From NCBI GenBank assembly GCA_018402545.1, contig JAGYIL010000001.1:62001-126000 (forward strand): DNA of 64,000 nt. The letters run 5' to 3'. Within the stretch, counting starts at the first letter, position 1. Every line of letters starts with the position of its first letter. Source of the stretch: Saccharospirillum sp. (lineage in GTDB: Bacteria > Pseudomonadota > Gammaproteobacteria > Pseudomonadales > Natronospirillaceae). Shown piece after piece: positions 8,289 through 15,558 of the stretch. The position numbers and the translations under genes were made by a program. Below the pieces are notes generated by a model. It saw only the letters and a program-made list of their open reading frames with translations, did no database searches and had not been told where the DNA came from.

Positions 8289-9118
8289 TGCGGGGCTCCT
8301 GTATCACGGCGGGCTCTGGCCGGTGACGGCTGCTGCCTCATCATCACCGCATGCAGGGCGCGGTAGGAAAGCCGTTTCAGATACCAGAGCCAGCGTTCGC
8401 GGGCATGGGGCAACACCATAAACTGGCCGCGATCTGCCGCGTTGGCGATGATCTGCGCGACCTGGTCGGCACTGAGCTTGCCTTTGGCCATCAGTTTTTC
8501 AACGGATGCCCGAGCTTTGCTTTCCTGTGGCGGAATGCTGTCCGTTAGTCGGGTTTTAAAGAAAGCCGGACAGACGACGGTTACGCCGATGCCGGCTGGT
8601 TGTAGTTCTTTGTGCAGGGTTTCAGAGAGTGACACCAGCGCCGCCTTGCTCGCGCTGTACGCCGACATATGGCTGGCCGACAATAAACCGGCCATTGAGG
8701 CAACATTAACCACATTTGCGCTTGGCGCTGCTTCCATTAGCGGCAGCAGCAGTCGGGTGAGTCGTGCCGGTGCGAAGACATTAATGCCGAACACGGCCGC
8801 CCAGTTGGCATCGGTCTGGTGTTTCAAGGTGCCGATACTGCCGGCAATACCGGCGTTGTTGTAAAGACGGGAAACGTTGGCTGTGACCGACGCGATCTTG
8901 CTCGCCAGGGTTTCACACTCTGCTGCGTCGGTCAGGTCACAGGCAATAAAGTGAACCTTGCCCGACAAGGCGTCGGCACTGGCCTTCCCCTGGTCGGCAT
9001 CCCGGTCGACCAGAATAACCCGGTCACCCCGGGTGACGTGTACCTTGGCCAGCGCGAACCCCAGGCCATTGGCGCCACCGGTAATAACCACGGTATCAGG
9101 CGTGTTGGAAGTCGGCAT
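8285..9118 (-). CDS. SDR-family oxidoreductase
   Basis: A 277-residue short-chain dehydrogenase. The Rossmann motif T-G-G-A-N-G-L-G is at residues 13-20, Y-N-N-A-G at 86-90, and the catalytic Ser141, Tyr154 and Lys158 are present. A longer C-terminal extension of about 30 basic residues is seen in several lipid-acting SDRs. It is coupled by a 1-bp overlap to the ACAD gene upstream and by 4 bp to the kinase downstream. In the proposed pathway it could interconvert a 4-keto and a 4-hydroxyacyl-CoA, or act after isomerisation; this is inference. Confidence 0.85.
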   Translation of the reverse strand: MPTSNTPDTVVITGGANGLGFALAKVHVTRGDRVILVDRDADQGKASADALSGKVHFIACDLTDAAECETLASKIASVTANVSRLYNNAGIAGSIGTLKHQTDANWAAVFGINVFAPARLTRLLLPLMEAAPSANVVNVASMAGLLSASHMSAYSASKAALVSLSETLHKELQPAGIGVTVVCPAFFKTRLTDSIPPQESKARASVEKLMAKGKLSADQVAQIIANAADRGQFMVLPHARERWLWYLKRLSYRALHAVMMRQQPSPARARRDTGAPQ

Positions 9119-10359
9119 CAGTGCTTGGCTCCGTAGCGTTTCAGTTCGAGTTTGGCGATGGTGGCGCGGTGCACTTCGTCGGGCCCGTCGGCCAGGCGCA
9201 GTACCCGACCACCCGCCCAGAATTCTGCCAGCGGCAGGGCATCGTCAACCCCCGCGCCGCCATGCATCTGAATGGCATCATCGGCTACATTCTGCATCAG
9301 GTTAGCGGCTACGACCTTAATTTGCGCGACTTCCGACAAGGCGCTGCGCACCCCCTCGCGGTCAATCAGCTTGGCGGTATGCAGGCACAACAAGCGCGCC
9401 TGATTAATCGCCATGCGGTGGTTGGCGATGCGCTCCCGGTTACCCCCCAGATCGACCAGCGGCTTGCCAAAGGCGGTGCGCGACAGGCCGCGTTCTATCA
9501 TCAGTTGCAGCAAACGCTCCGCCGCGCCAATGGCGCGCATGGCGTGGTGAATACGCCCGGGGCCGAGCCGGCCCTGGGCAATTTCAAAACCACGGCCAGG
9601 CCCGGCGATTAATGCTGATTTTGGCAAGCGGACGTTATCGAACCGCACCACGCCATGGCCGTAGGGCTTGTGTTCATTACCAAAGACGCTCAGCAACCGC
9701 TCTACCGTAACGCCCGGTGAATGGCGTGGTACCAGTACCATTGAATGTTGCTGGTGGCGCGGTGCCGTCGTGCTGCTGCGGCCCATAAAAATCAGCACTT
9801 CGCAATTCGGATGGCCGGCACCGGTACTCCACCATTTGGTGCCATTAAGCACGACCTCATCGCCTTCCACCTCGGCCGTGGCTTCCATATTGGTGGCGTC
9901 AGACGAGGCCACCTCCGGTTCGGTCATGCAGAACGCCGAGCGAATCCCGCCTTTCAGCAGCGGTGCCAGCCATTGCTGTTGCTGCGCTTCGCTGCCGTAA
10001 TGCAGCAACACTTCCATGTTGCCGGTATCCGGTGCATTGCAATTGAACACCTCAGGCGCCAGCAGGCAGCGGCCCATGGCCTCGGCCATAAAGGCATACT
10101 CATAATTGCTGAACCCCTGGGTGGGTGCAGCGACAGCCAGCCCTTCAAGGCGGGCATCGGGCGGCAGAAACAGGTTCCACAGCCCGGCAGTGCGATTACT
10201 CGCTTTCAAGGCTTCAATCTCAGGCATCAACTGCCAGCCCCGGTCCGGGTTTTTCATCGCTTCGGCAAAAGGGCGTTCGAGCGGAATGATGTCGTTATCG
10301 ACACTGGCCTGTACCCTGGCGAGGGTATCTTTGGCGCGTTTGGACAGATCGTAGACCAT
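9118..10359 (-). CDS. ACAD10/11-type acyl-CoA dehydrogenase
   Basis: A 413-residue acyl-CoA dehydrogenase-fold protein. The segments F-C-M-T-E-P-E-V-A-S-S-D-A-T-N, N-G-T-K-W-W-S-T-G-A-G and M-H-G-G-A-G-V are characteristic of ACAD11. The position of the usual catalytic glutamate (I-Y-E-G-T) reads A-D-G-P-D-E-V-H, as in the ACAD10/11 group, which handles 4-phosphoacyl-CoAs. It is the first gene of the leftward operon, 104 bp from the divergent LysR gene. The likely job is removal of phosphate from the kinase product to give an enoyl-CoA that can enter beta-oxidation. Confidence 0.88.
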   Translation of the reverse strand: MVYDLSKRAKDTLARVQASVDNDIIPLERPFAEAMKNPDRGWQLMPEIEALKASNRTAGLWNLFLPPDARLEGLAVAAPTQGFSNYEYAFMAEAMGRCLLAPEVFNCNAPDTGNMEVLLHYGSEAQQQQWLAPLLKGGIRSAFCMTEPEVASSDATNMEATAEVEGDEVVLNGTKWWSTGAGHPNCEVLIFMGRSSTTAPRHQQHSMVLVPRHSPGVTVERLLSVFGNEHKPYGHGVVRFDNVRLPKSALIAGPGRGFEIAQGRLGPGRIHHAMRAIGAAERLLQLMIERGLSRTAFGKPLVDLGGNRERIANHRMAINQARLLCLHTAKLIDREGVRSALSEVAQIKVVAANLMQNVADDAIQMHGGAGVDDALPLAEFWAGGRVLRLADGPDEVHRATIAKLELKRYGAKH

Positions 10360-10420
10360 GGTGGTTCCCGTCAGCAGAGGCTTGCTTGCAGTCTAGCCAA
10401 GGTCCACGTATAAAAAGAAT

Positions 10421-10440
10421 GAATTCTGTGAATCGAATTC
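10421..10440. promoter_or_regulatory. Inverted repeat between ACAD operon and LysR gene (candidate LysR operator)
   Basis: Two GAATTC hexamers (10421-10426 and 10435-10440) are separated by 8 bp, and the symmetry extends outward as AAT...ATT with some mismatch. The site is in the 104-bp divergent promoter region, where LysR proteins usually bind dyads to control both themselves and the target operon. Binding is inferred from position and symmetry only. Confidence 0.45.
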
Positions 10441-10463
10441 TATTAACCAAATGAATAGTTACC

Positions 10464-11390
10464 GTGAACCTCGATAAGCTCGATCTGAACCTGCTGGTGG
10501 TGATGCGGGTGCTCGATGAATGCCGCTCCACGACCCGGGCGGCGGAGATTTTGCACCTGTCCCAGCCCGCCGTCAGTCATGCCCTGAAGCGATTGCGGCA
10601 GCATTTTGATGACCCGGTGTTTGAACGCCGGGGTCGCACTCTGGTGCCTACTGCCCAGACTCAGCGGCTTCTGGCCGATACCGCCAGCGCCTGGCAGCAA
10701 CTGACGCACGTTCTCAGTGGGTTGGATCATTTCAATCCCGGCACATCAGAGCAGTCGTTTGTAATTGGCCTGAACAACGCGTTTGAAAACGTTATGTTGC
10801 CGTCGCTGATGGCACGGGTGGCCGAGCAGGCTCCCCGGGTGCGCATCGCTGGCCAGGCCATTGCGCGGTCTTCACTGGTCGATGGCCTGGCCCAGGCGCA
10901 ACTGGATCTGGCTATCGATGCGTCGGTGCATGTCAGTGAGCAGATTGAGCAACAAGCGGTATTGCGGTCGGACTACGTGGTCATGGGTCGTCCCGGGCAC
11001 CCTGCTCTGCAGCAGCCGATCAGTCTGGAAACGTACCTGGCCAGCCGGCATATTCTGGTGTCGCGCCGTGCCGACGGGCCCGGACTGGAAGACGACTGGC
11101 TGCTCCGGCACGGTCACCGGCGTGTACCGGCCTTGCGTTGCCAAAGCCTGTGGACGGCCTGTCAGGTGGTTGCCACGACGGATTATCTGCTGACCGTGCC
11201 GCGTCTGTTTCTGCAACAAGCATTGAACATTCAGCGTTTCGATTCAGTCGCGTTTCCGCTGTCGGGGTTGCAGTTGTTGGTTTATATGTACTGGCACCGG
11301 TCACGCGATGCCGACCCGGCAAACCGGTGGCTGCGCAACGAGGTGTTGATGAGTCTTGGCAGGTTGACTGATAAAAAACCCGGAGGTTGA
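10464..11390 (+). CDS. LysR-family transcriptional regulator
   Basis: A 308-residue LysR protein. The N-terminal winged helix-turn-helix (residues about 5-62) contains L-S-Q-P-A-V-S-H-A-L-K-R-L-R, and an effector-binding domain follows to the end. The GTG start at 10464 gives V-N-L-D-K-L-D-L-N-L-L, the usual LysR N terminus. It is divergent from the five-gene ACAD/kinase operon, so it is the most likely regulator of that operon, probably responding to a pathway acyl-CoA or hydroxy acid. The inducer cannot be deduced. Confidence 0.92.
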   Translation: MNLDKLDLNLLVVMRVLDECRSTTRAAEILHLSQPAVSHALKRLRQHFDDPVFERRGRTLVPTAQTQRLLADTASAWQQLTHVLSGLDHFNPGTSEQSFVIGLNNAFENVMLPSLMARVAEQAPRVRIAGQAIARSSLVDGLAQAQLDLAIDASVHVSEQIEQQAVLRSDYVVMGRPGHPALQQPISLETYLASRHILVSRRADGPGLEDDWLLRHGHRRVPALRCQSLWTACQVVATTDYLLTVPRLFLQQALNIQRFDSVAFPLSGLQLLVYMYWHRSRDADPANRWLRNEVLMSLGRLTDKKPGG

Positions 11391-11498
11391 GTCAGGGGTG
11401 ACTCGACTCCCCCCGGTAGGTGCCGTTTAATCGGGCGGTGAGCAGGGGAAACCATCTCAGCCGTCCGTTCTGGCCCGGACGTTCCTGTCCGGTTACGG

Positions 11499-11699
11499 TC
11501 AAGTGCCCCTGGCGGGCGAGTCGGAATCGGGTCTCTCTCTTGCCGGGTCTACCCGGCCACCTTCATCTTCCCAGTCAGCGACAACTTCGGGTTGTGGTAC
11601 TGGCGTGTTGCCGCCTTCCTTATTGGGAGTTGAGCGCTCTTTGGGTGGCGGGCGCTCACTGCCGACCAGTCTCAGTGCGGGTCCTTTTTTGTGCATCAT
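11499..11699 (-). CDS. Small proline- and charge-rich protein of unknown function
   Basis: A 66-residue hydrophilic protein without membrane segments or cysteines. It is basic at the start (H-K-K-G-P) and then has a W-E-D-E-G-G-R-V motif and many Pro, Arg and Asp residues. I accept it as a real gene because a perfect AGGAGG stands 8 bp before the ATG at 11699, stronger than for most genes here. The overlapping plus-strand frames have no such signal. It is likely to be intrinsically disordered. Similar short proteins with a W-E-D/N-E-G-G motif occur in pseudomonads as far as I recall; no function is known. Confidence 0.6.
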   Translation of the reverse strand: MMHKKGPALRLVGSERPPPKERSTPNKEGGNTPVPQPEVVADWEDEGGRVDPARERPDSDSPARGT

Positions 11700-11723
11700 G
11701 ATCCAAACCTCCTGTTGCTGGTT

Positions 11724-11752
11724 GTTGAAAAAGGCTTCCTGCCTTTTTCAAC
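11724..11752 (-). terminator. Hairpin downstream of the OmpA-family gene
   Basis: GTTGAAAAAGGC and GCCTTTTTCAAC form a perfect 12-bp stem with a 5-base loop. Read on the minus strand the stem itself ends in a U-rich stretch. It lies between the end of the OmpA-family gene (11883) and the ribosome-binding site of the small gene at 11699, so it probably terminates the lipoprotein operon or separates the small gene from it. Confidence 0.6.
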
Positions 11753-11882
11753 ACAAGTGCGTCAAACCTTGCTAAGTTCCGGAACATCCCTGCTCCGGTA
11801 GCAGCTTGCTGGCATTCGATGGATTCCAGCAACCTGCCAGGGTTTGCTCTTTCAATGCGTTGCGAATCGTGGTTCTCGCCAA

Positions 11883-12767
11883 TCAGGAAGGGTCATCAAT
11901 GATGATTTCTACCCGACGGTTTTGCTGACGACCGCTGGCCGTGTCGTTGCTGGCAATCGGCTGGTTCATGCTCAGACCCATGGCTGATATTCTGCGCGCG
12001 GAAACGCCCTGCTGAGTCAGATAGGTCATGACCGATTCGGCCCGCTGTCTCGACAGTGCCTGGTTCAGTGACGAACTGCCAACGTTGTCGGTATGCCCCT
12101 CAATTTGAACATTCCGCTCCGGGTATTGCTTCAGAAAGCCCACCAGTTTATTCAGGTTGCCGCTGGCTCCGCCCTGCAACTCTGCGCTTCCGGTTGCAAA
12201 GAGCACGTCACCAAGTGTCAGCACCAGTCCACGGTCAGTAGGCTTGGCTTCCAGTGCGTCAATCTGGCGCTGGTATTCGGCGGCCTGCTGGGCAGCCAGG
12301 GTTGCTGCTCTGGCACTGGCCTGGTCGGCGGCTTCTGCATCACTGCGAGCCCGGTCTGCATCCTGTCGTGCGCGGTCTGCTTCCATGGTGCGCGCTTTGA
12401 GTCGTGCGGCTTCTCGCTCTTCACTGAGCATGGCCCGTTGAACTTCTGCAAAACGTGTTGTTGCTTTGGCCTGGGCAATAGCAACCTTGTTATCGGCAAT
12501 GTAGACCCGGTGCTCACCCAGCGCGGTCTCATCTTCTGAAATCGGCTCTTCAGCAAGTTGCACCGCTTCTTCCGCTTCGCGAAGTTCGACAAGTACCTGA
12601 GAGGCCAGATTGCCGTCATTCTGCAACGCGGTCAGCTTGTTCCGAACCTGAGTTGAACCCTCAGGGCTGACCGGTGATGAAGCGCAGGAGGCAACCAGTA
12701 GCAGTGAGAGTGCCACAGCGCTTAACTGAGACCCGCGTTTTAATCCGTGTGTTGTTAAAGCATTCAT
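11883..12767 (-). CDS. OmpA-family lipoprotein with DUF4398 region
   Basis: A 294-residue envelope lipoprotein. The signal peptide ends in the lipobox L-V-A-S-Cys28. A DUF4398-like helical region follows, then a long Ala/Arg/Glu-rich coiled coil (about residues 100-180). The C-terminal OmpA domain contains the peptidoglycan-binding signature (I-E-G-H-T-D-N-V-G, and N-R-R-V-E-I-I near the end). I choose the ATG at 12767 because TAGGAGA lies 6 bp upstream; the ATG at 12773 overlaps that site. It is translationally close to the DUF4398 lipoprotein upstream and probably tethers outer membrane to peptidoglycan. Confidence 0.88.
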   Translation of the reverse strand: MNALTTHGLKRGSQLSAVALSLLLVASCASSPVSPEGSTQVRNKLTALQNDGNLASQVLVELREAEEAVQLAEEPISEDETALGEHRVYIADNKVAIAQAKATTRFAEVQRAMLSEEREAARLKARTMEADRARQDADRARSDAEAADQASARAATLAAQQAAEYQRQIDALEAKPTDRGLVLTLGDVLFATGSAELQGGASGNLNKLVGFLKQYPERNVQIEGHTDNVGSSSLNQALSRQRAESVMTYLTQQGVSARRISAMGLSMNQPIASNDTASGRQQNRRVEIIIDDPS

Positions 12768-12769
12768 GG

Positions 12770-13165
12770 TCATTCTCCTACTCGTTGCATTTCTTCAATC
12801 AGGGCATCGGTGCTGCGGCTCATTTCCTGGTTAATTTCCAGGGCTTTGGCCGATTCGGTGCGCGCCAGCGCCAGTTCCGCCACAACAAGAGATTCCTGCG
12901 CCAGGCGATCTGCCTGTTCAAATTCTTCGGTAACCACGAACTCTTCAGCGAGAATCAGTTTTTGCTGTGCTTCGTCCAGCTCGGCGCCTGCGTATTGCCG
13001 GGCACCAGCTCTTTCAGCACTGGCGATGGCTTCGCGTGCATTGGTCATGGTGGACTCGGGAGATACCGGCGCTGACGCGCAGGCACTCAGTAGTAGAACC
13101 GTTGCGGCCACCATCAGAGTGGCAAGTAACCGGTTTCCGGATTTTTTGTTGCGTGTTGCGAACAT
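12770..13165 (-). CDS. DUF4398 lipoprotein
   Basis: A 131-residue protein with a lipoprotein signal ending L-L-S-A-Cys29, followed by an Ala/Glu-rich helical DUF4398 domain (N-A-R-E-A-I-A-S-A-E-R and Y-A-G-A-E-L-D-E-A-Q-Q-K-L motifs). Its start region and domain match the N-terminal part of the downstream OmpA-family protein, so the two genes look like paralogues, one with and one without the OmpA domain. The gap of 2 bp to the downstream start implies one transcript. DUF4398 proteins are periplasmic envelope proteins of unknown mechanism. Confidence 0.87.
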   Translation of the reverse strand: MFATRNKKSGNRLLATLMVAATVLLLSACASAPVSPESTMTNAREAIASAERAGARQYAGAELDEAQQKLILAEEFVVTEEFEQADRLAQESLVVAELALARTESAKALEINQEMSRSTDALIEEMQRVGE

Positions 13166-13205
13166 AGTGATATTCCTTCCTGTTGAAAAAAGTGAACTCC
13201 AGTTA

Positions 13206-13427
13206 CTAACGCGGAGAACGCCCTAGAACGAAGATAATCCCGCCAATCATTAGTCCACCAACGCCTGCCAGAACCGGACCCGCGATGGGCTCCCGATCCT
13301 CCATTAACAGGCTCATCGAACCGAGCTTGGCTGCATGGGTTTCCATGGTGTAATTAAACCCGCCATAGGCCAGCGCAAGCGCACCCAGAACAATCAGTAT
13401 GACGGCAAGCCGTTGCATGGTTTTCAT
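13206..13427 (-). CDS. Small two-helix inner-membrane protein
   Basis: A 73-residue protein with one transmembrane segment at residues 6-25, a short periplasmic stretch (Y-G-G-F-N-Y-T-M-E-T-H-A-A-K-L-G) and a second segment at residues 49-68. The pattern matches a common small membrane-protein family with a 'Y-T...L-G' centre, often found beside stress genes. GGGAGG lies a few bases before the ATG at 13427. It is 40 bp upstream of the DUF4398 lipoprotein on the same strand and probably heads the operon. Function unknown. Confidence 0.75.
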   Translation of the reverse strand: MKTMQRLAVILIVLGALALAYGGFNYTMETHAAKLGSMSLLMEDREPIAGPVLAGVGGLMIGGIIFVLGRSPR

Positions 13428-13566
13428 CGATGATTACCTCCCTGTTCATTGTGTGTCCCCTGAACTGTAAGGCGGTAAATAGCTGGCATCTGTACGATAG
13501 CGCACCGAACGCCTTGTCTTTTAAAGCGTAACGTTAAGATCCCTGTTAACCCGAGGCGTTACTGTT

Positions 13567-13725
13567 ATGAGTCTGGCAACCATTCTTTTGATCATTCTGG
13601 TGCTGGCAGTACTGGGTGTTATTCCCGCATGGCCGCACAGCCGTGAATGGGGGTACCTGCCCAGTGGAATTCTGGGGCTTATCGTTGTGATCATACTGGT
13701 GATGTTTCTGACAGGGCGGCTATAA
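13567..13725 (+). CDS. DUF3309 family small membrane protein
   Basis: A 52-residue protein. An N-terminal hydrophobic helix is followed by the hallmark P-A-W-P-H-S-R-E-W-G-Y-L-P-S-G and a second helix ending T-G-R-L. This is the DUF3309 pattern (P-x-W-P-H-S-x-x-W-G-Y-x-P-S-G). It is divergent from the small membrane protein at 13427 and convergent with the CsbD gene. DUF3309 genes are commonly found next to CsbD and other general-stress genes; the molecular role is unknown. Confidence 0.85.
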   Translation: MSLATILLIILVLAVLGVIPAWPHSREWGYLPSGILGLIVVIILVMFLTGRL

Positions 13726-13802
13726 CACTTGCTGTTATTTCTGATGCCCGACAGACGCGGCGGCAGTTGTCCGCAGCGTCTGCTGTCATAGAAAAACTAA
13801 CG

Positions 13803-14015
13803 TTAAGAGGGGACATCTCTTTTGGCTTCTTCAAACTCTTTTACCTGAGTTTCGGCTTCATCTTTGCTGATGCCGTAGGCTTTTTGAATCTCTCCTTTTA
13901 GTTGATCGCGACGCCCGGCAATGACATCAAGCCGGTCGTTGGTCAGCTTGCCCCATTTCGCTTGTGCCTTGCCGCTGAACTCTTTCCAGTTGCCTTCAAT
14001 AATATCCCAGTTCAT
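13803..14015 (-). CDS. CsbD-family stress-response protein
   Basis: A 70-residue soluble protein matching CsbD: M-N-W-D-I-I-E-G-N-W-K-E-F-S-G-K-A-K-like opening, then K-W-G-K-L-T-N-D-R-L and I-A-G-R-R-D-Q-L-K-G. In other bacteria CsbD proteins accumulate under general or osmotic stress. I start it at 14015, where GGAG precedes the ATG; the open frame upstream to 14162 is not supported by family length. It neighbours DUF3309, OmpA/DUF4398 and a Crp-like regulator, which suggests a stress cassette. Confidence 0.9.
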   Translation of the reverse strand: MNWDIIEGNWKEFSGKAQAKWGKLTNDRLDVIAGRRDQLKGEIQKAYGISKDEAETQVKEFEEAKRDVPS

Positions 14016-14696
14016 AGCAATCTCCTTTGGCGATAGGCCTGTTGGAGGAATAGTTGGGCACCGGTGGTGCCCTCCGGTTGAAGCATCGTCCCTGACATGT
14101 TCTACGGTCCCTCTGCTGCCAGCCTGATTCGCTGCAGGTGGGGGCACCGCAAGGATGTCCACACCCCCCGCACTGTGCGCCTGGCAAGTAAGGGGTGTCT
14201 GTTCGCTGTGCCACGTAAAGCCGGGGAGACTTAAAGGCTGGTTTCTATCGGATTTGTGAGCTGATCGACATTCTAGTGGTCTGGCCCGGTGTAATGGGTA
14301 TAAAAGGTGCAGGAAAATTCGTTTAGACAGTCAGCTACTGGCAAGGGTCCGGCGTGCGCCGCAGGAGAAAATTCATTTTTTTTCCACCAATGTTCGATAC
14401 CGCACAGAGCAGTGGCAAATACCGGGATAGCCTGAGTGATAACCGGAATAGTAAGAATGGGCTATCAGTCTTCCTTGCCGCTACCACCGGGATTGGTCAT
14501 GAACGACGTGCAAGGACGATAGGGATAAGGCGAAACTGAAGGACAACAGGGAGGTATTAAGGCGTGTTTGGGAGACTGATAGCCCATTGTTGCCAATCCG
14601 GCACATGCGATAGTCGAAAGGTAAAACACCATGCTTAACGCCAGGGAGATGAGGTATAGTCCAGCGATGACATTGTCAAAAAAGGGAAGCTCTACA
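14016..14696. other. 681-bp intergenic region with a long-range inverted repeat
   Basis: No convincing gene was found between the CsbD and Crp-like genes, which are divergent. The region holds a near-perfect inverted repeat: AATGGGCTATCAGTCTTCC at 14456-14474 pairs with GGAGACTGATAGCCCATT at 14571-14588, enclosing 96 bp. This could be a small RNA with a closing stem, a short mobile repeat, or a regulatory dyad. Promoters for both flanking genes must also lie here. Confidence 0.5.
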
Positions 14697-15446
14697 ATGG
14701 ATCTGGCCTTAGACCCACGTCAAAACAATATTCTTTCTGCCTTACCAGACGATGTGCAACAGCGAATCTTTCCATTTTTGGAAGAAGTGCCCCTGCCGTT
14801 GGGGAAAGTGCTCTATGAAGCGGGCGACAAGATGCGACACGTTTATTTTCCGACAGACAGCATTATTTCCCTGCTTTACGTTATGGAGAGCGGCGCGTCA
14901 GCCGAGATATCCGTCGTTGGCAGGGAGGGGTTGGTCGGTATTTCGCTCTTTATGGGCGGTGAAAGCACCTCCAGCCGTGCTGTGGTACAGAGCGGTGGCA
15001 CGGGTTTCCGGATGCAGGGGCAGCGGCTTATTGATGAATTCAACCGCCATGGTCCGCTGATGTCCCTGGTATTGCGCTATACCCAGGCACTGATCACGCA
15101 GATGGCCCAAACCGCCGTGTGCAACCGTCACCACACCATAGACCAGCAATTGTGCCGCTGGCTACTGTTGTCGCTCGACCGCTTGCCCACCAACCACCTG
15201 ATCATGACGCAGGAGTTGATCGCCAATATGCTGGGCGTGCGGCGGGAGGGAGTTACCGAGGCTGCCGGGCGGCTGCAAAAACTGGGAGTCATTGAATACC
15301 GGCGCGGCCACATTGAAATCCTCGATCGAAAGCAGCTCGAACAATTGAGTTGCGAATGCTATGCCGTCGTAAAGCGGGAGTCAGACCGGCTGCTGCGATC
15401 CGATCCGCACCAGGTCCGTCACCCGGTTGGAGAACGTCAAGTCTGA
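14697..15446 (+). CDS. Crp/Fnr-family transcriptional regulator
   Basis: A 249-residue regulator with an N-terminal cyclic-nucleotide-binding beta-roll (about residues 25-140; V-L-Y-E-A-G-D-K-M-R-H-V-Y-F) and a C-terminal Crp-type winged helix (L-I-A-N-M-L-G-V-R-R-E-G-V-T-E-A-A-G-R-L). It lacks the N-terminal cysteine cluster of Fnr, so an Fe-S oxygen sensor is unlikely. This subtype often sits beside stress genes. I start at 14697, where GGGAAG precedes the ATG; ATGs at 14631 and 14667 are possible. Targets may include the neighbouring CsbD/DUF3309/OmpA genes. Confidence 0.88.
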   Translation: MDLALDPRQNNILSALPDDVQQRIFPFLEEVPLPLGKVLYEAGDKMRHVYFPTDSIISLLYVMESGASAEISVVGREGLVGISLFMGGESTSSRAVVQSGGTGFRMQGQRLIDEFNRHGPLMSLVLRYTQALITQMAQTAVCNRHHTIDQQLCRWLLLSLDRLPTNHLIMTQELIANMLGVRREGVTEAAGRLQKLGVIEYRRGHIEILDRKQLEQLSCECYAVVKRESDRLLRSDPHQVRHPVGERQV

Positions 15447-15558
15447 TGCTTTCGTTCTGCCGTGCACTGCCAGCGGTGGTGCCAGCAGAATCGTTCATGA
15501 TGTCCATTAGTGGGTTCGCGCACAGACACGCTGCAGCCGACACGCCACAGTCAATGCC

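Noticed and set aside
14354-14539. 61-codon plus-strand frame upstream of the Crp-like gene
   Set aside because: There is no convincing ribosome-binding site, composition is unlike neighbouring proteins, and it runs through the inverted repeat.
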